From JBCCGL01 sp039029275 (lineage in GTDB: Bacteria; Pseudomonadota; Gammaproteobacteria; JBCCGL01): DNA of 64,000 bases. This document shows, piece after piece, positions 33,203 through 42,800 of this stretch; position 1 is the stretch's first letter, and the number at the start of each line of letters is the position of its first letter. The notes under the pieces were generated by a model. The model was given only the letters and a program-made list of their open reading frames with translations. It did no database searches and was not told the origin of the DNA. Position numbers and translations under genes: made by a program. The stretch covers positions 1-64,000 of the forward strand of contig JBCCGL010000001.1 in the NCBI GenBank assembly GCA_039029275.1, read 5' to 3'.

Positions 33203-34566
33203 GAGTCGTCCTTTTCCGTTCCCTTATCCCCGTTCTCGGTTTCCGATTCATGCCACGGCAGCGTATTCGTTATCGCGGTTATGGCGCGGTCGACTTCACG
33301 CCGCGCGGCGCTGTACAAACCCGAACCGGTAAACTGCGTTCCCGGCATCGGAACAAACGGTTGTTTTTCATCCGCGCGCAGTGCAACACGAACGCTCTGT
33401 CGATACATTATGTAGAGACACAAAAACGTTAATATAATCGAGATAGTTGTAAACATTCCGACCGGCCCCACCCTCCCCATGACCTGACCTGCGACAATCG
33501 GCCCAACGATCGCACCTGCGCCGTATACGACTAAAACACCGCTGGCGACACTCACCATACTGCCTCCGGATGCCGCGGCGTTGTCGGCAATGTGCGACGT
33601 GCTGATTGAATAAAGCGTGTAGAAAGTGCTCCCGTACACGACGCCCAAAATAAACAGCGGAAGGAATCCGTATTCATCTATATGCCCAATCGCATACGCC
33701 AGCAACCCGCTGCTAATCAAGGTTAAAAAAGCAACGATGAGTAAAACCCGGCGGCGGTCGAAGCGATCTGACATTCTGCCGATTGGCCATTGCAACAGCA
33801 GACCACTGAAAATCAGACAAAACATAAAAATCGAGGTGCCACCGAGCGACATTCCCACCTCGCGCGTGAACACCGGGCCGAGACCGTTGTTCGTCGCCGA
33901 AATCCACCCCGCACAAAATGCGCCGAACACGCCCACAGGTGAGAGTCGAAACAACTGCCCGAGCTGAACTGGCCCCGGTGTAGGTGGCGGCGGTGCCTTG
34001 GCACGCGTCAGTAAAATCGGTATCAGTGCGAGCGAAAAAATAATCGACACCAGACTGAAGAGTTGGAATTCGCCCGGATCGGCCAGTGGCAGCAAGAACT
34101 GCCCGCAGCCTGCGCCGAGGTAGTTCGTAATCATGTAAAACGAGAGAAGCTGCCCGCGCATGCTGCTGTCTGCACGCTGGTTGAGCCAGCTTTCTGTAAT
34201 CATGACCAGACCGGCCATGCAAAATCCCGCCAGCATACGAATCACCATCCACGCATAGGGGTCAAGCCAGATCACGTGAAGTAGCGCAGAAATTGACATC
34301 ACCGATGCGAAGCCGGCGAACGCGCGAATATAACCGGCGACGCCAACAAAGCGGACGGCGTAACGCGCACCGAGAAACAAACCGAAGAAGTAACAGGCAA
34401 CGATTATCCCTGTTATGTCTGTGGTAAATCCTTCGATTGTCGTGCGCACACCAAGCAACGTTGAAAATAAACCGTTGGCCATAATGAACAGGCCAAAGCT
34501 GAGGAGAAGCGCGGCGACCGACTTGATCGCCACAAACATTGAAGGACGCGGTTCCATCGTGGTCAC
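33199..34566 (-). CDS. MFS transporter (YcaD-like)
   Basis: This 455-residue transporter has about 12 hydrophobic segments and resembles the YcaD-like MFS group. After transmembrane helix 2 it has FFGLFLGARYAVRFVGVAGYIRAF, and the A-loop-like RMSDRFDRRRVLL near residue 265 is the MFS loop 8-9 motif. The C-terminal 50 residues are charged and cytoplasmic. It lies in an operon with rnfH upstream and the RidA gene downstream (overlaps of 4 bp on both sides). The substrate is unknown; the RidA link suggests a nitrogen-containing compound, which is inference. Confidence 0.87.
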   Translation of the reverse strand: MTTMEPRPSMFVAIKSVAALLLSFGLFIMANGLFSTLLGVRTTIEGFTTDITGIIVACYFFGLFLGARYAVRFVGVAGYIRAFAGFASVMSISALLHVIWLDPYAWMVIRMLAGFCMAGLVMITESWLNQRADSSMRGQLLSFYMITNYLGAGCGQFLLPLADPGEFQLFSLVSIIFSLALIPILLTRAKAPPPPTPGPVQLGQLFRLSPVGVFGAFCAGWISATNNGLGPVFTREVGMSLGGTSIFMFCLIFSGLLLQWPIGRMSDRFDRRRVLLIVAFLTLISSGLLAYAIGHIDEYGFLPLFILGVVYGSTFYTLYSISTSHIADNAAASGGSMVSVASGVLVVYGAGAIVGPIVAGQVMGRVGPVGMFTTISIILTFLCLYIMYRQSVRVALRADEKQPFVPMPGTQFTGSGLYSAARREVDRAITAITNTLPWHESETENGDKGTEKDDS

Positions 34567-34880
34567 GCTTGCGGTCTGCCCCCGGTTTTCTTTGCCTTTG
34601 CTGCAGCCGCGCGCTGGCGACGAATCTCTTTCGGATCTGCGGTTAGCGGACGGTAAATCTCGATCCGGTCTCCGTCTTTCAAAACCGATTCAAGATCGAC
34701 GCGCTTGCTGAATATACCCAGAGACAAATTCGTCAAATCGATCTCAGGAAAGATGTCAGCAATGGCGGATTGAAAAACCGCATCGCGCGCGGTAGTGCCC
34801 TGGGGTACTGAGAGTTCCACGATCTCCTGCCGTTCAGGATTCGCATAGGCTACTTCAATTGAGACTTGGGTCGGGGGCAC
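34563..34880 (-). CDS. rnfH: RnfH family (UPF0125) protein
   Basis: This 105-residue protein belongs to the RnfH/UPF0125 family with a beta-grasp fold: it begins ISIEVAYA-like (VSIEVAYANPERQEI) and contains LSVPQGTTARDAV and the family signature GIFSKRVDLESVLKDGDRIEIYRPL (seen in two parts). The C-terminus is lysine/alanine rich. It overlaps the MFS gene by 4 bp. RnfH genes usually accompany ratA-like toxin genes or rnf genes; neither is seen here. The role is unknown. Confidence 0.9.
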   Translation of the reverse strand: MPPTQVSIEVAYANPERQEIVELSVPQGTTARDAVFQSAIADIFPEIDLTNLSLGIFSKRVDLESVLKDGDRIEIYRPLTADPKEIRRQRAAAAKAKKTGGRPQA

Positions 34881-34978
34881 AAGGTGGCTTTGCAGTGCGC
34901 GATTACCTGCGAGTTATATGCGATGCAACTGCGCTGCGCAATAGCCAGACGCACAAAAGCGTTACACGACCACTGTCG

Positions 34979-35554
34979 TTAGTCGCATCCGCCGTCCACG
35001 ACTACTTCAACACCTCCGGTGGCGAGATCGTACAGGAGTCCGTGTACCTTGATTGACGGCGGCACCACGGCGAGTGTTTTCACGGCACTGACCTCCTCTA
35101 TGACCGCCTCGCGGGGATCAGCAAACGTTTTTAAGCGAGATCGCCAGGCGTCAATCGATGAGAGATTAGTCTGCTGATTCAAAATAGCCTGCTGATTATT
35201 ACCGACCGAATTTTTTAGGTTTTCGAGAATGGCGTCGGTTTTGTTGTGCGCCAGGCAACAACCGCAATCAGTGTGCATCAAAACGGCAATCTCCTTGATG
35301 CCAGCGAGATGGATACCAATCGTGAGTGACCGTTCATCCAACCGCGCGCCAACTGTTCGAATCACACGCACGGGACTGTGCATTTTTCCCTCAGTCGAGA
35401 ACCCACCAATCCCGATAGCGTCAAGATTAACGCGCGGGTCCATGCAGGTGATAACCGCGTAGGGACTCGGTTGTCGCTCAACCGGAATCGATTCCCGGTT
35501 AACTCGCGAAACAAACGCGGAATTGCTTTTTTCTATCTCTCGCAGCCAGCTCAT
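34979..35554 (-). CDS. Beta-class carbonic anhydrase-like protein
   Basis: This 191-residue protein has the beta-carbonic anhydrase zinc site: Cys-x-Asp-x-Arg in ITCMDPR (about residues 36-42) and His-x-x-Cys in HTDCGCC (about 94-100). A single beta-CA fold covers the chain, ending VHGLLYDLATGGVEVV. It interconverts CO2 and bicarbonate in the cytoplasm. The chain is shorter than the usual 200-220 residues and resembles the small clade found in actinobacteria and proteobacteria. GGAGG lies seven bases before ATG 35554. No carboxylase gene is nearby. Confidence 0.88.
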   Translation of the reverse strand: MSWLREIEKSNSAFVSRVNRESIPVERQPSPYAVITCMDPRVNLDAIGIGGFSTEGKMHSPVRVIRTVGARLDERSLTIGIHLAGIKEIAVLMHTDCGCCLAHNKTDAILENLKNSVGNNQQAILNQQTNLSSIDAWRSRLKTFADPREAVIEEVSAVKTLAVVPPSIKVHGLLYDLATGGVEVVVDGGCD

Positions 35555-35630
35555 TATGCGCCTCCAGTAAACACACTCTCGCCAGAAATGACGGTTGCGT
35601 AACTGGATACCAGTTCGAGCTGACTCTAAG

Positions 35631-36056
35631 TCAAGCGCTTTTTATGTCGCCAAGCGGCCCGCCTTTATTGCACAGCGCGATCTTTTCGTCGATGCGCTCA
35701 AGATGTCTGTGCATTTCCTCAATCTGTGTGCATACCACGTTTCTATGCTCGACAAGCATTTCGGAACGCTGCTTGATCGTGCTGTCGCCTTTGGTGCGCA
35801 ACACCGCGAAGCGACGAATTTTCGCCAGCGGCATATTGGTCGCTTTCAATCGCTGGATAAATTTAATCCAGACGATATCTCGCTCAGAATAGTCTCGATG
35901 ACCGGAGCTGTTTCGCGCAATGTTGATAAGAAGTCCGATGTCTTCGTAGTAGCGCAAGGTGTACGCGCTTAGCCCGCTCAGTGCTGCTGCAGTTTTTATG
36001 TTCAAGAATTTTCCCGCCGTTGCCAAGGGGTTAATACAAAGCAAGAAGCTTTTCAC
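35631..36056 (-). CDS. MerR family transcriptional regulator
   Basis: The N-terminal winged helix is typical of MerR: NIKTAAALSGLSAYTLRYYEDIGLL. The effector side has a long coiled-coil helix and a short tail. A YSERDIVWIKFIQRLKATNMPL segment completes the DNA-binding domain. The GTG at 36056 gives 141 residues, but a TTG at 36005 gives the standard MerR N-terminus MNIKTAA and has a GCGGGA site ahead, so the protein may be 17 residues shorter. It follows the EamA permease gene at once (stop codon adjoining). No metal-binding cysteine array is seen. Confidence 0.88.
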   Translation of the reverse strand: MKSFLLCINPLATAGKFLNIKTAAALSGLSAYTLRYYEDIGLLINIARNSSGHRDYSERDIVWIKFIQRLKATNMPLAKIRRFAVLRTKGDSTIKQRSEMLVEHRNVVCTQIEEMHRHLERIDEKIALCNKGGPLGDIKSA

Positions 36057-36940
36057 TATCCCTGCGTGATGATCGCTGTGCCGGTAACCGCAAGAACTGC
36101 GGCTATGATGCCACCCGTTCGCGGACGTTTGCCAGTCGCGGCCCAGAGGATTATCAACAGAAAAATCAAACTGGTCGACGACAGCGTAGTCGCGACGCCC
36201 ACCTCGGTGCCTTTTAGTGCAAACAAGAGCAATGTCATACCCAGGCCCATCGCCAGCAGACCGCTCGCCGCGGTTTGTAAAAAAACTTTGGCCGTCAACG
36301 GATTAGTCGCGCGTACATGCCGACTCGGCAACAACAAAAGCAGGTAAAAACACAGAACGGCGAAACCCACGCGTACGGTAGTGACCGAGACAAGGTCGGC
36401 GTTTGCGAGCAACGCCGGTTTTGCCAGGACTGCGCCCAGCGCCTGACACGCGGCTGCAAAAATGCCAATACAAACGGTTAACGCAAGTGAGCCCTCGGTG
36501 TGTTCGTAAACCGAGGGTGACTTTTCACTGTAGGCAATCGCAAGCAACACGCCTGCAACCACCAGGCCGCAACCCAGAATGATCAGGGCTGACAGGAGTT
36601 CGCCCAGATAAAAATAGCTGATCAAGGCACTGATAGGGCCGTTGGTTGCAATCAGCATTGCGGTTCGGCGCGGCCCGATTCGACGCATGACAATAAATTT
36701 GACGCCGTCGCCCAGAAAAATCCCGACGAAGCCGGAAATGGCCAGCAGCTCAATGTGACCATAGGTTGTGTGGAGCGTGCCACGCGCCAGAACCACCAGT
36801 GAAAAAACGACAAATACGATGAGCATGCGCAATCGCGTGTACGCAATCGCGCCTAAATGAGAGTTGGGTGCAGCCGCCAGAAAACTACTCATCGCCCAAC
36901 AAAACGCTGTTGAAAGCGCGGCGATATGATAAAGATCCAT
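36056..36940 (-). CDS. EamA/DMT superfamily permease
   Basis: This 294-residue protein has ten hydrophobic segments arranged as two EamA repeats. It starts YHIAALSTAFCWAMSSFLAA, followed by the conserved loops 'R' in ARIRML-type (TRLRMLIVF) and ISALISYFYLGELLSALIILGC. DMT exporters move amino acids, drug-like molecules or metabolites out of the cell. The MerR regulator gene begins at its stop codon and may control it. Confidence 0.88.
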   Translation of the reverse strand: MDLYHIAALSTAFCWAMSSFLAAAPNSHLGAIAYTRLRMLIVFVVFSLVVLARGTLHTTYGHIELLAISGFVGIFLGDGVKFIVMRRIGPRRTAMLIATNGPISALISYFYLGELLSALIILGCGLVVAGVLLAIAYSEKSPSVYEHTEGSLALTVCIGIFAAACQALGAVLAKPALLANADLVSVTTVRVGFAVLCFYLLLLLPSRHVRATNPLTAKVFLQTAASGLLAMGLGMTLLLFALKGTEVGVATTLSSTSLIFLLIILWAATGKRPRTGGIIAAVLAVTGTAIITQG

Positions 36941-37306
36941 ACTCGAATAATTTGATTCTAAGAACGGACAGAGTAGCAGTTAAGGTTAGGTTTAAGTCAA
37001 ACACCCCGGGACAAACGCACCACGTGATAAAGCGATGATCAAGCTGGAGCGTTCTTCACATCCGCCATTACGCTGAGTTGCGCATAATCAATTGCCCGGG
37101 TACAGCGTTGTTCCACGCGTGATAGTGACCGCACACGTCCACCCGCAGCGGAATCGATCGCCAGTCACGCACAAAACTTCTTGATAGCGGCTGTGAAATG
37201 CCAGTGTTCGAGTTTGCCCAAAGCGACGCTGCTGTCGTCGATTCGATATTCCCGCGCTTTAACAAAAAGGTCACAGCCTACTTTTCGGTTGACTGATACG
37301 TCGGGT
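36941..37306. other. Gene-free spacer between the EamA and HIT genes
   Basis: The 366-bp stretch must include the EamA-gene promoter. I see no credible gene, terminator or repeat in it. Open frames of about 65-70 codons on the minus strand have no ribosome binding site or recognisable domain. Confidence 0.4.
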
Positions 37307-37732
37307 CTAATTGTAGCGGGCCTTCTCAGGAAAAATCCGCCGCACCCCACCGCGCGGGTTGTCCTGATCGCCGTCACGGCGCGGAAAAAGGTGAAAGTGG
37401 CAGTGGAACACCGACTGCCCTCCGCTCGATCCCATATTCGTTCCGAGATTGAAGCCGGTGATGGTCGGGTCTTCGGTCATCAGGCGTTCACGCGCGCGTT
37501 GGGTCAGTTCGTTAATCGCCAGCACTTCGTCTGGTGTCAGGTCAAAATACGTCGGCGCATGGCGTTTGGGGATAAACAGGCAATGCCCTTTCACTACGGG
37601 GTGGTTGTCGACCAGGCATAAGGCGAGTTCATTTTCGTGGAGAATTTCTTCTGATTTCGGCTGACAGAAGAAGCACTCGCTGAAGGTCAGCTCCGGTGTT
37701 TGCAGCACGTTGCTATGGGGTGTGTTTGCCAT
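37307..37732 (-). CDS. HIT family (histidine triad) protein
   Basis: This 141-residue protein has the histidine triad motif HCHFHLFPR (about residues 115-123), preceded by the strand GFNLGTNMGSSGGQSV. HIT proteins are nucleotidyl hydrolases or transferases acting on AMP-linked substrates. Two cysteines, CFFC near the N-terminus (about residues 21-24), with downstream His may bind zinc as in the Hint/FHIT-related group. The ATG at 37732 is preferred to the one at 37759 because AAGGG precedes it at a good distance. Confidence 0.92.
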   Translation of the reverse strand: MANTPHSNVLQTPELTFSECFFCQPKSEEILHENELALCLVDNHPVVKGHCLFIPKRHAPTYFDLTPDEVLAINELTQRARERLMTEDPTITGFNLGTNMGSSGGQSVFHCHFHLFPRRDGDQDNPRGGVRRIFPEKARYN

Positions 37733-38320
37733 GCTAAAACCCTTAAACGAATAGGACATCGTATCGTTTTTTCGCTAGCCCGTCCTGCCTGATTGGTCTG
37801 AACAATAACACCCGGACGCCCAAAGTCACCTATCGCGACGTTAGAGCAAAAAGAGCGAAAAAGACGACCCAAATCAGCATCTTAAATGTGCGCATTTGCC
37901 TCGCTGATCAAGGAGCACATTATGCCTTGATGCCTTATTGACAAATACTTTCCGCTGCTTTAAAAAATCAGAAAGCCTGATAATTAAAACGAATCAACCG
38001 CAGCAGGTTGACAGGCATTGAAGGGGTGAGTGGGAGAAAAACAGAAGCGCTATGGGGCCGATTAAAAAGGCATCCTCCAAAAACGGCGCTGTTTTTCTTT
38101 ATCCCGAACCTTCAACCACAAAGCACGACGTACCGATGTTAGTACACGTCTTGTGCTTTACACGTCCGTCGCGTTAGAAACGTACGAAAATTAAAAAGCG
38201 ATAACATTTTTATCAAAATAACAAGATGGAGTTGCACAACTATACGGTTCAGGAACGCTGCTTACCTAAAACAAACGTTCTAGTGTTTGCAGCAAAAATG
38301 TATCGACGTGCATTCATACG
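37733..38320. other. Gene-free region upstream of the second LysR gene
   Basis: About 590 bp without a recognisable gene. It holds an inverted repeat TCAACC/GGTTGA (37994-38011) with a 6-base spacer and an imperfect hairpin at 38119-38160. It must include promoters for the HIT gene and for LysR. Confidence 0.35.
38119..38160. repeat. Imperfect inverted repeat upstream of LysR
   Basis: AAAGCAC pairs with GTGCTTT, then GACG with CGTC and TAC with GTA, separated by small bulges and an 8-base loop. It lies about 160 bp before the LysR gene. Operator, terminator or chance are all possible. Confidence 0.4.
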
Positions 38321-39256
38321 ATGACAGAACAAAACGCCAGCGTGGATATCAAACCCGGCAGCCATGAATTATCCCTTCAGCCCGTTTTAAGTGCGCTACC
38401 CTCGTTTGAAGCGGCAGCCCGCGCCAAGAGCTTCACGAAAGCGGCGCATCAAATCAGCCTGTCGCAGCAGTCGGTCAGTCGATTTGTCTCAAACCTCGAA
38501 GAGTATCTGGGGGTTCAGCTATTCGTCAGAAAGCACAACAAAATACAGCTCACCGATGAGGGTGAAAAACTTTATCGCTACACAAACAAAAGTCTGAAAA
38601 GTCTCCACTATGCGATAAACGAAATGAAAACCTGTAGCAGCCTGACTATTCACTGCACCCACGGTTTTTCATTTTTCTGGATGCTGCCTCGCCAGCGAAA
38701 AATTCAGTCTGTTTTTCCAGATATGGATATAGGCGTTGTCTCATGCGATAAAACCACTGGTGATGACGTTCTCCCTATTGAGGGTCGCGTTATACGTGTA
38801 AACCTGAAAGACACCCGATACGCCCCGAATAATTCTCATCTACTGTTTCGAGAGGAGGTGTTCCCCGTATGCTCCCCGATTCTTGCGAACCGATTAAAAA
38901 TCGATAAACGAAAACTCATCCCTCATGACTTGACGAAATTGCCATTGCTAAATGAGAAGAGTAAGGAAGCCGTTGGTCTTGACTGGAAAAAATGGTTTGA
39001 ATTTCACGGTATCAACATACCTAAACAACCACCCCCTGTGATCTACAATCACATCAATAACATCAACGATGCGATCGCCGGAAGAGGCATTACTCTCGCG
39101 TGGTCAGGTTTGGTGGATAATTTCCTGGACAACGGCACGCTCATCGAACTCTACGGCATGCGGGCAACATCGGATAACGCGTTTTACCTGAACGTTCCAC
39201 CGGATAGTGAATTTTTAACCGACTTTGCAGAGACATTTATTGAAGAGCTTGCATAA
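38321..39256 (+). CDS. LysR family transcriptional regulator
   Basis: This 311-residue regulator has the LysR helix-turn-helix near residues 27-85: LPSFEAAARAKSFTKAAHQ and the recognition segment LSQQSVSRFVSNLEEYLGVQLF. The effector domain follows (about 110-305). Its opening is GcvA-like, as in the other LysR protein of the window (14334-15209), but the two share little outside the DNA-binding domain. The target is not obvious: the gene precedes the RTX secretion locus by 600 bp, in the same direction. No Shine-Dalgarno sequence is clear before the ATG. Confidence 0.88.
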   Translation: MTEQNASVDIKPGSHELSLQPVLSALPSFEAAARAKSFTKAAHQISLSQQSVSRFVSNLEEYLGVQLFVRKHNKIQLTDEGEKLYRYTNKSLKSLHYAINEMKTCSSLTIHCTHGFSFFWMLPRQRKIQSVFPDMDIGVVSCDKTTGDDVLPIEGRVIRVNLKDTRYAPNNSHLLFREEVFPVCSPILANRLKIDKRKLIPHDLTKLPLLNEKSKEAVGLDWKKWFEFHGINIPKQPPPVIYNHINNINDAIAGRGITLAWSGLVDNFLDNGTLIELYGMRATSDNAFYLNVPPDSEFLTDFAETFIEELA

Positions 39257-39431
39257 GTTTTCAGCACGCATTCACGTTTCGATTTCAAAAAATTCAAGCC
39301 CGGCAATTTTAAACTCGCACTTAACCGCAAGTTGTTAAGAGTATACAGATTTCCATTTTCACCAAAGTCTGTAAGCCAGCAAATCAGCGCTCGTATCGCA
39401 AAATCGATCACACAGTTCTTTTGCACTAGCA

Positions 39432-39499
39432 CCACAAATATTTGTGGAAAACAAAAATAAACCAGTTACAGATCACGGTTTAGTACAAAACAATTTTGT
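39432..39499. promoter_or_regulatory. Two related palindromes upstream of the RTX locus
   Basis: CCACAAATATTTGTGG (39432-39447) is a perfect 16-bp palindrome. ACAAAA/TTTTGT (39485-39499, 3-base spacer) is a second inverted repeat with similar half-sites (ACAAA...TTTGT). Their centres are about 52 bp apart. They lie 220-290 bp before the first ORF of the locus, in AT-rich sequence, and look like operators of a regulator. The spacer from 39257 to 39721 contains no other feature I can support. Confidence 0.55.
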
Positions 39500-39721
39500 G
39501 GCGAAACAGAAAAAGTTTGTCACTAAAAATAAAAGTTTAAAAAAAGTAAGAATTTAGCGCCGAGCACTTGAACGAAGCTTGAATGTTTTCAAGTCTTCCA
39601 GCAGCCTGAATAGGAGGAACTAGAAGCGGCCAGTGAAACTGGCAAGCCATCTTGCCATACAGCCGCGTTGACAAGGGATGTCATTGTTAGCAACAGCATA
39701 ACACTAAAGAGGCAGGACAAT

Positions 39722-39871
39722 ATGAAAACAAAAGGCACTGTGTTCTGGCATAAGACCAGATTTATTCCCCGCAACTTTGAACTCAATCGACGATTCTTTG
39801 AGAGCACGAAGAGTTCAACAAGTGATATTGAAAACAACGATAAAAAAGAGGTGACTAACAATGTCTTATAA
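39722..39871 (+). CDS. 49-residue protein coupled to the RTX gene
   Basis: An ATG at 39722 with AGGACA six bases upstream opens a 49-codon frame that ends inside the RTX gene (11-bp overlap, different frame). The product begins MKTKGTVFWHKTRFIPRNF, is basic in its first half (KTK, HKTR, NLNRRFF-like) and polar or acidic later (DIENNDKKEV). It has no signal peptide or membrane helix. I recognise no family. The ribosome binding site and overlap suggest it is translated and coupled to the RTX gene. An upstream ATG at 39668 is in frame but has no good ribosome binding site. Confidence 0.55.
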   Translation: MKTKGTVFWHKTRFIPRNFELNRRFFESTKSSTSDIENNDKKEVTNNVL

Positions 39872-42800
39872 GATGATCGACAATGGATACAGTTCTTATG
39901 AATGGTGGTGGAGAGGCACCTACCCAATAGAGGACTACTATTACTACCGTGATTGGAATTTCGGTAATAGTGGTAAAACACGAACGTTTAATTACGATGA
40001 CAAAGTCACAGAGCTTGATTTTTGGGGCGATATGTGGGGTAAGGATTACCCAAATGTGTATGCGAACTTTGGCGATCAAGCCGATTTTTTTGATATGGAA
40101 GCTGATTTCGAGGGTATCGATGAGCTTGATCTCCATGTTGACTTGGGTGATGGTGACAATTATTTTTATTTTCGGTCGGAGGCACGCGCTGGTGGCGGCG
40201 GAACAGGGGAGTCTTTTGTATACGTCGATTCCGGTAATGGAGACGACTACGTTTACTTTGATACGGATGATTCTGATTCAAGATTTGACATCAATATTAC
40301 AGGTGGCGATAACTACATTCAAACCAATTATCGCGGCGCAGGCGACATCACCACCGGCGGTGGTGATGACTACATTGTTCACAACGCAAATGGATACCTT
40401 AACGTTAACGCGGGAGACGGTGATAACACAATCATAGCGAACGGTACCCGTTATGCTGATGACACAATTACTAGCGGCAGTGGAGACGACATAATCTACG
40501 CGGGCAAAGGTACCGATACGATCGATGCAGGCGGCGGTAATGATTACATTGATATCGGTGATTTTGGCGATGGCGTGGAAGAAGTTACCTTGGGTGCAGG
40601 CGCCGACACTTTGTACCTGACCGGTACAAACACAACAACAACTTACGACAGTTCCTTTACCGACGGTTGGAAGTCATGGTCATCGTCTGTTGGAGCCTGG
40701 CAGGCGCAAAATTTCGGAATGACCTTGGTCAGCGGTATGGTAGCCGGTACGGCCATAATGAAAGCCAATCCGATACTCGCAGCGCTGTATTCAAATGCCG
40801 CCGGTTATGCAAGCTGGATGGTCTGGAAGGCGATTGGTGACGCCATGAGCAACAACAACAAAGATGGTGGCTATACAACCTCTGTGACCAACGCCGATGA
40901 CAATTCGGCCTTTGTTGAAGTCCACGATTTTGACGTGCGTGAAGACTCGGTCATTCTGCCAGTCTTGTACCAAAACAAAACGGTTATGAGTACTGTGGCC
41001 GGACAGGAGGCTCACTTCGATTTGCCTGGATCTGAAAACACCTCCGCTACTTATCTTAAAATGAAGCTTGATTCAGTGGCGCTTAGCGATTTTCGCACCG
41101 CCATCGACCTGAGCGGCACTGTTAGCAACGATGTTATAGCCGCCAGTGTATGGGAAAACATCTTCACCAGCATCATGTGGTTTATAAAACCCGATGAATC
41201 GAACAGCAATCACGATGAAGATGTGATTGCGTTTATGGGTTCTGATCCTGATAGCTACGACGAAGATTCATCCGACGTGCTTGATATAACCGGCAGCGAC
41301 GACGACAACAACAACGTGCAGGTGCATTTTGATAATATCTTGACTCAAGATGACTCGCACTTTGGGATGCTGGGCGGGAACTTCGGCTACAGCATACTGC
41401 TAAGTGAAGCCCCCTATGCGATGGGTTCGAATAATATGGACGTGTTCGAATTGAGCGCCGTTGCTGATGACCATGACAAGTATTATGTTGCGGGTTTTGA
41501 TGGCGATGACTACCTCAAGTGGACGCAGTCAGATAAAACGCTTGTGTTTAACGGCGGAGATGGCAGCGATACGATCGATTTTTCCGACTTTTACGATTCT
41601 TTCACTAACGATAACAACAATGTTGAATTTGACGACGGATTGCATATCGACCTGACCAACGATTTTGTCACAGACCCTGGCAACAACCAGCAGACATACG
41701 ATGGATCCATCTACGCCGCAGGAGACGCGCATTTCATCATCAGCAGCGTAGAAAACGTTTACGGCACCGCTTATAACGACACCTTCACCGGGTCTAACGA
41801 TAACAACTGGTTTGCAGGTATGGGTGGCAATGACACCATCGATGGGGGATATGGGATAGACACAGTCTATATTTCCAGCACCGATACCATCACAGCCGAT
41901 TCACATAACTATGAGTTCAACTATAACTCCGCAACCGGGCAGGGAGTGGTCACCCACAATAACGATAGTTCCAGTGACGTCACAGCCAGCAATGTCGAGT
42001 TCTATCAATTCGAAGTAGATGGAGAGGACGTTCGCTTCGCCTTTGTTGATCCCTCATCGCATCCAATGGGTTCCCAGGTGGCTGTCTATGCACTTGGCGC
42101 ATCCACCAATTTCGAAGGCGCTAATGAAAACGACATGCTATTCGGCACCGAAGGCGACAACAAAATTTTCGGCAGAGGCGGTGATGACATTTTTATCGGT
42201 GCAGGCGGTGATGACGATTTGCGCGGTCATACATCGAGTGGCTCAAGCAGCGATGATGGCGATACCGCCTACTACTTTGGCGGCGTTGCCGAGTTCCTGA
42301 TTTATAGAGACTCAAGCGATTCTCGACTTACAACCGACGTTATTGACAACAGCACGTCTTACTATGACGAAGGTACCGACATTGTCAGGGATATCGAGTA
42401 CCTGGCGTTTAGCGACGGCGCCGTAATCGACCTCACAGGGTCAGGCCGCATTTTTTACGGCACCACTGATGCCAGCAATAATAAAGGCACCCAAAATGCT
42501 GTCATATCAGACTGGATTTTCGGCAACGCTGGCAATGACACACTTACCGGTTTCGGTGGTGACGACCATTTGATAGGGGGTACCGGCAACGATACGATCT
42601 ACGGCAATTGGTCCGGAGCTAGCGGCACAGGTACCGATACCGCCTATTATGCGGGCAGCGTCGCTGAATACCTGGTAGAGCTTGACGAAAGCTCCTCCTC
42701 ACTCTCCACATCTGTCATTCACAACAGCGGCGCCGCCTACGATGAAGGAACTGATCAACTGATGGACATAGACTTCATTCACTTTGGCGACGGCGTCGTA

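Noticed and set aside
37994..38011. TCAACC/GGTTGA inverted repeat with the same half-sites as the ArsR operator
   Set aside because: The spacer is 6 rather than 4 bases and no ArsR-controlled gene is near; 6-bp arms arise by chance.
39668..39721. Earlier ATG for the 49-residue ORF
   Set aside because: No ribosome binding site is seen there, while AGGACA sits well before the ATG at 39722.
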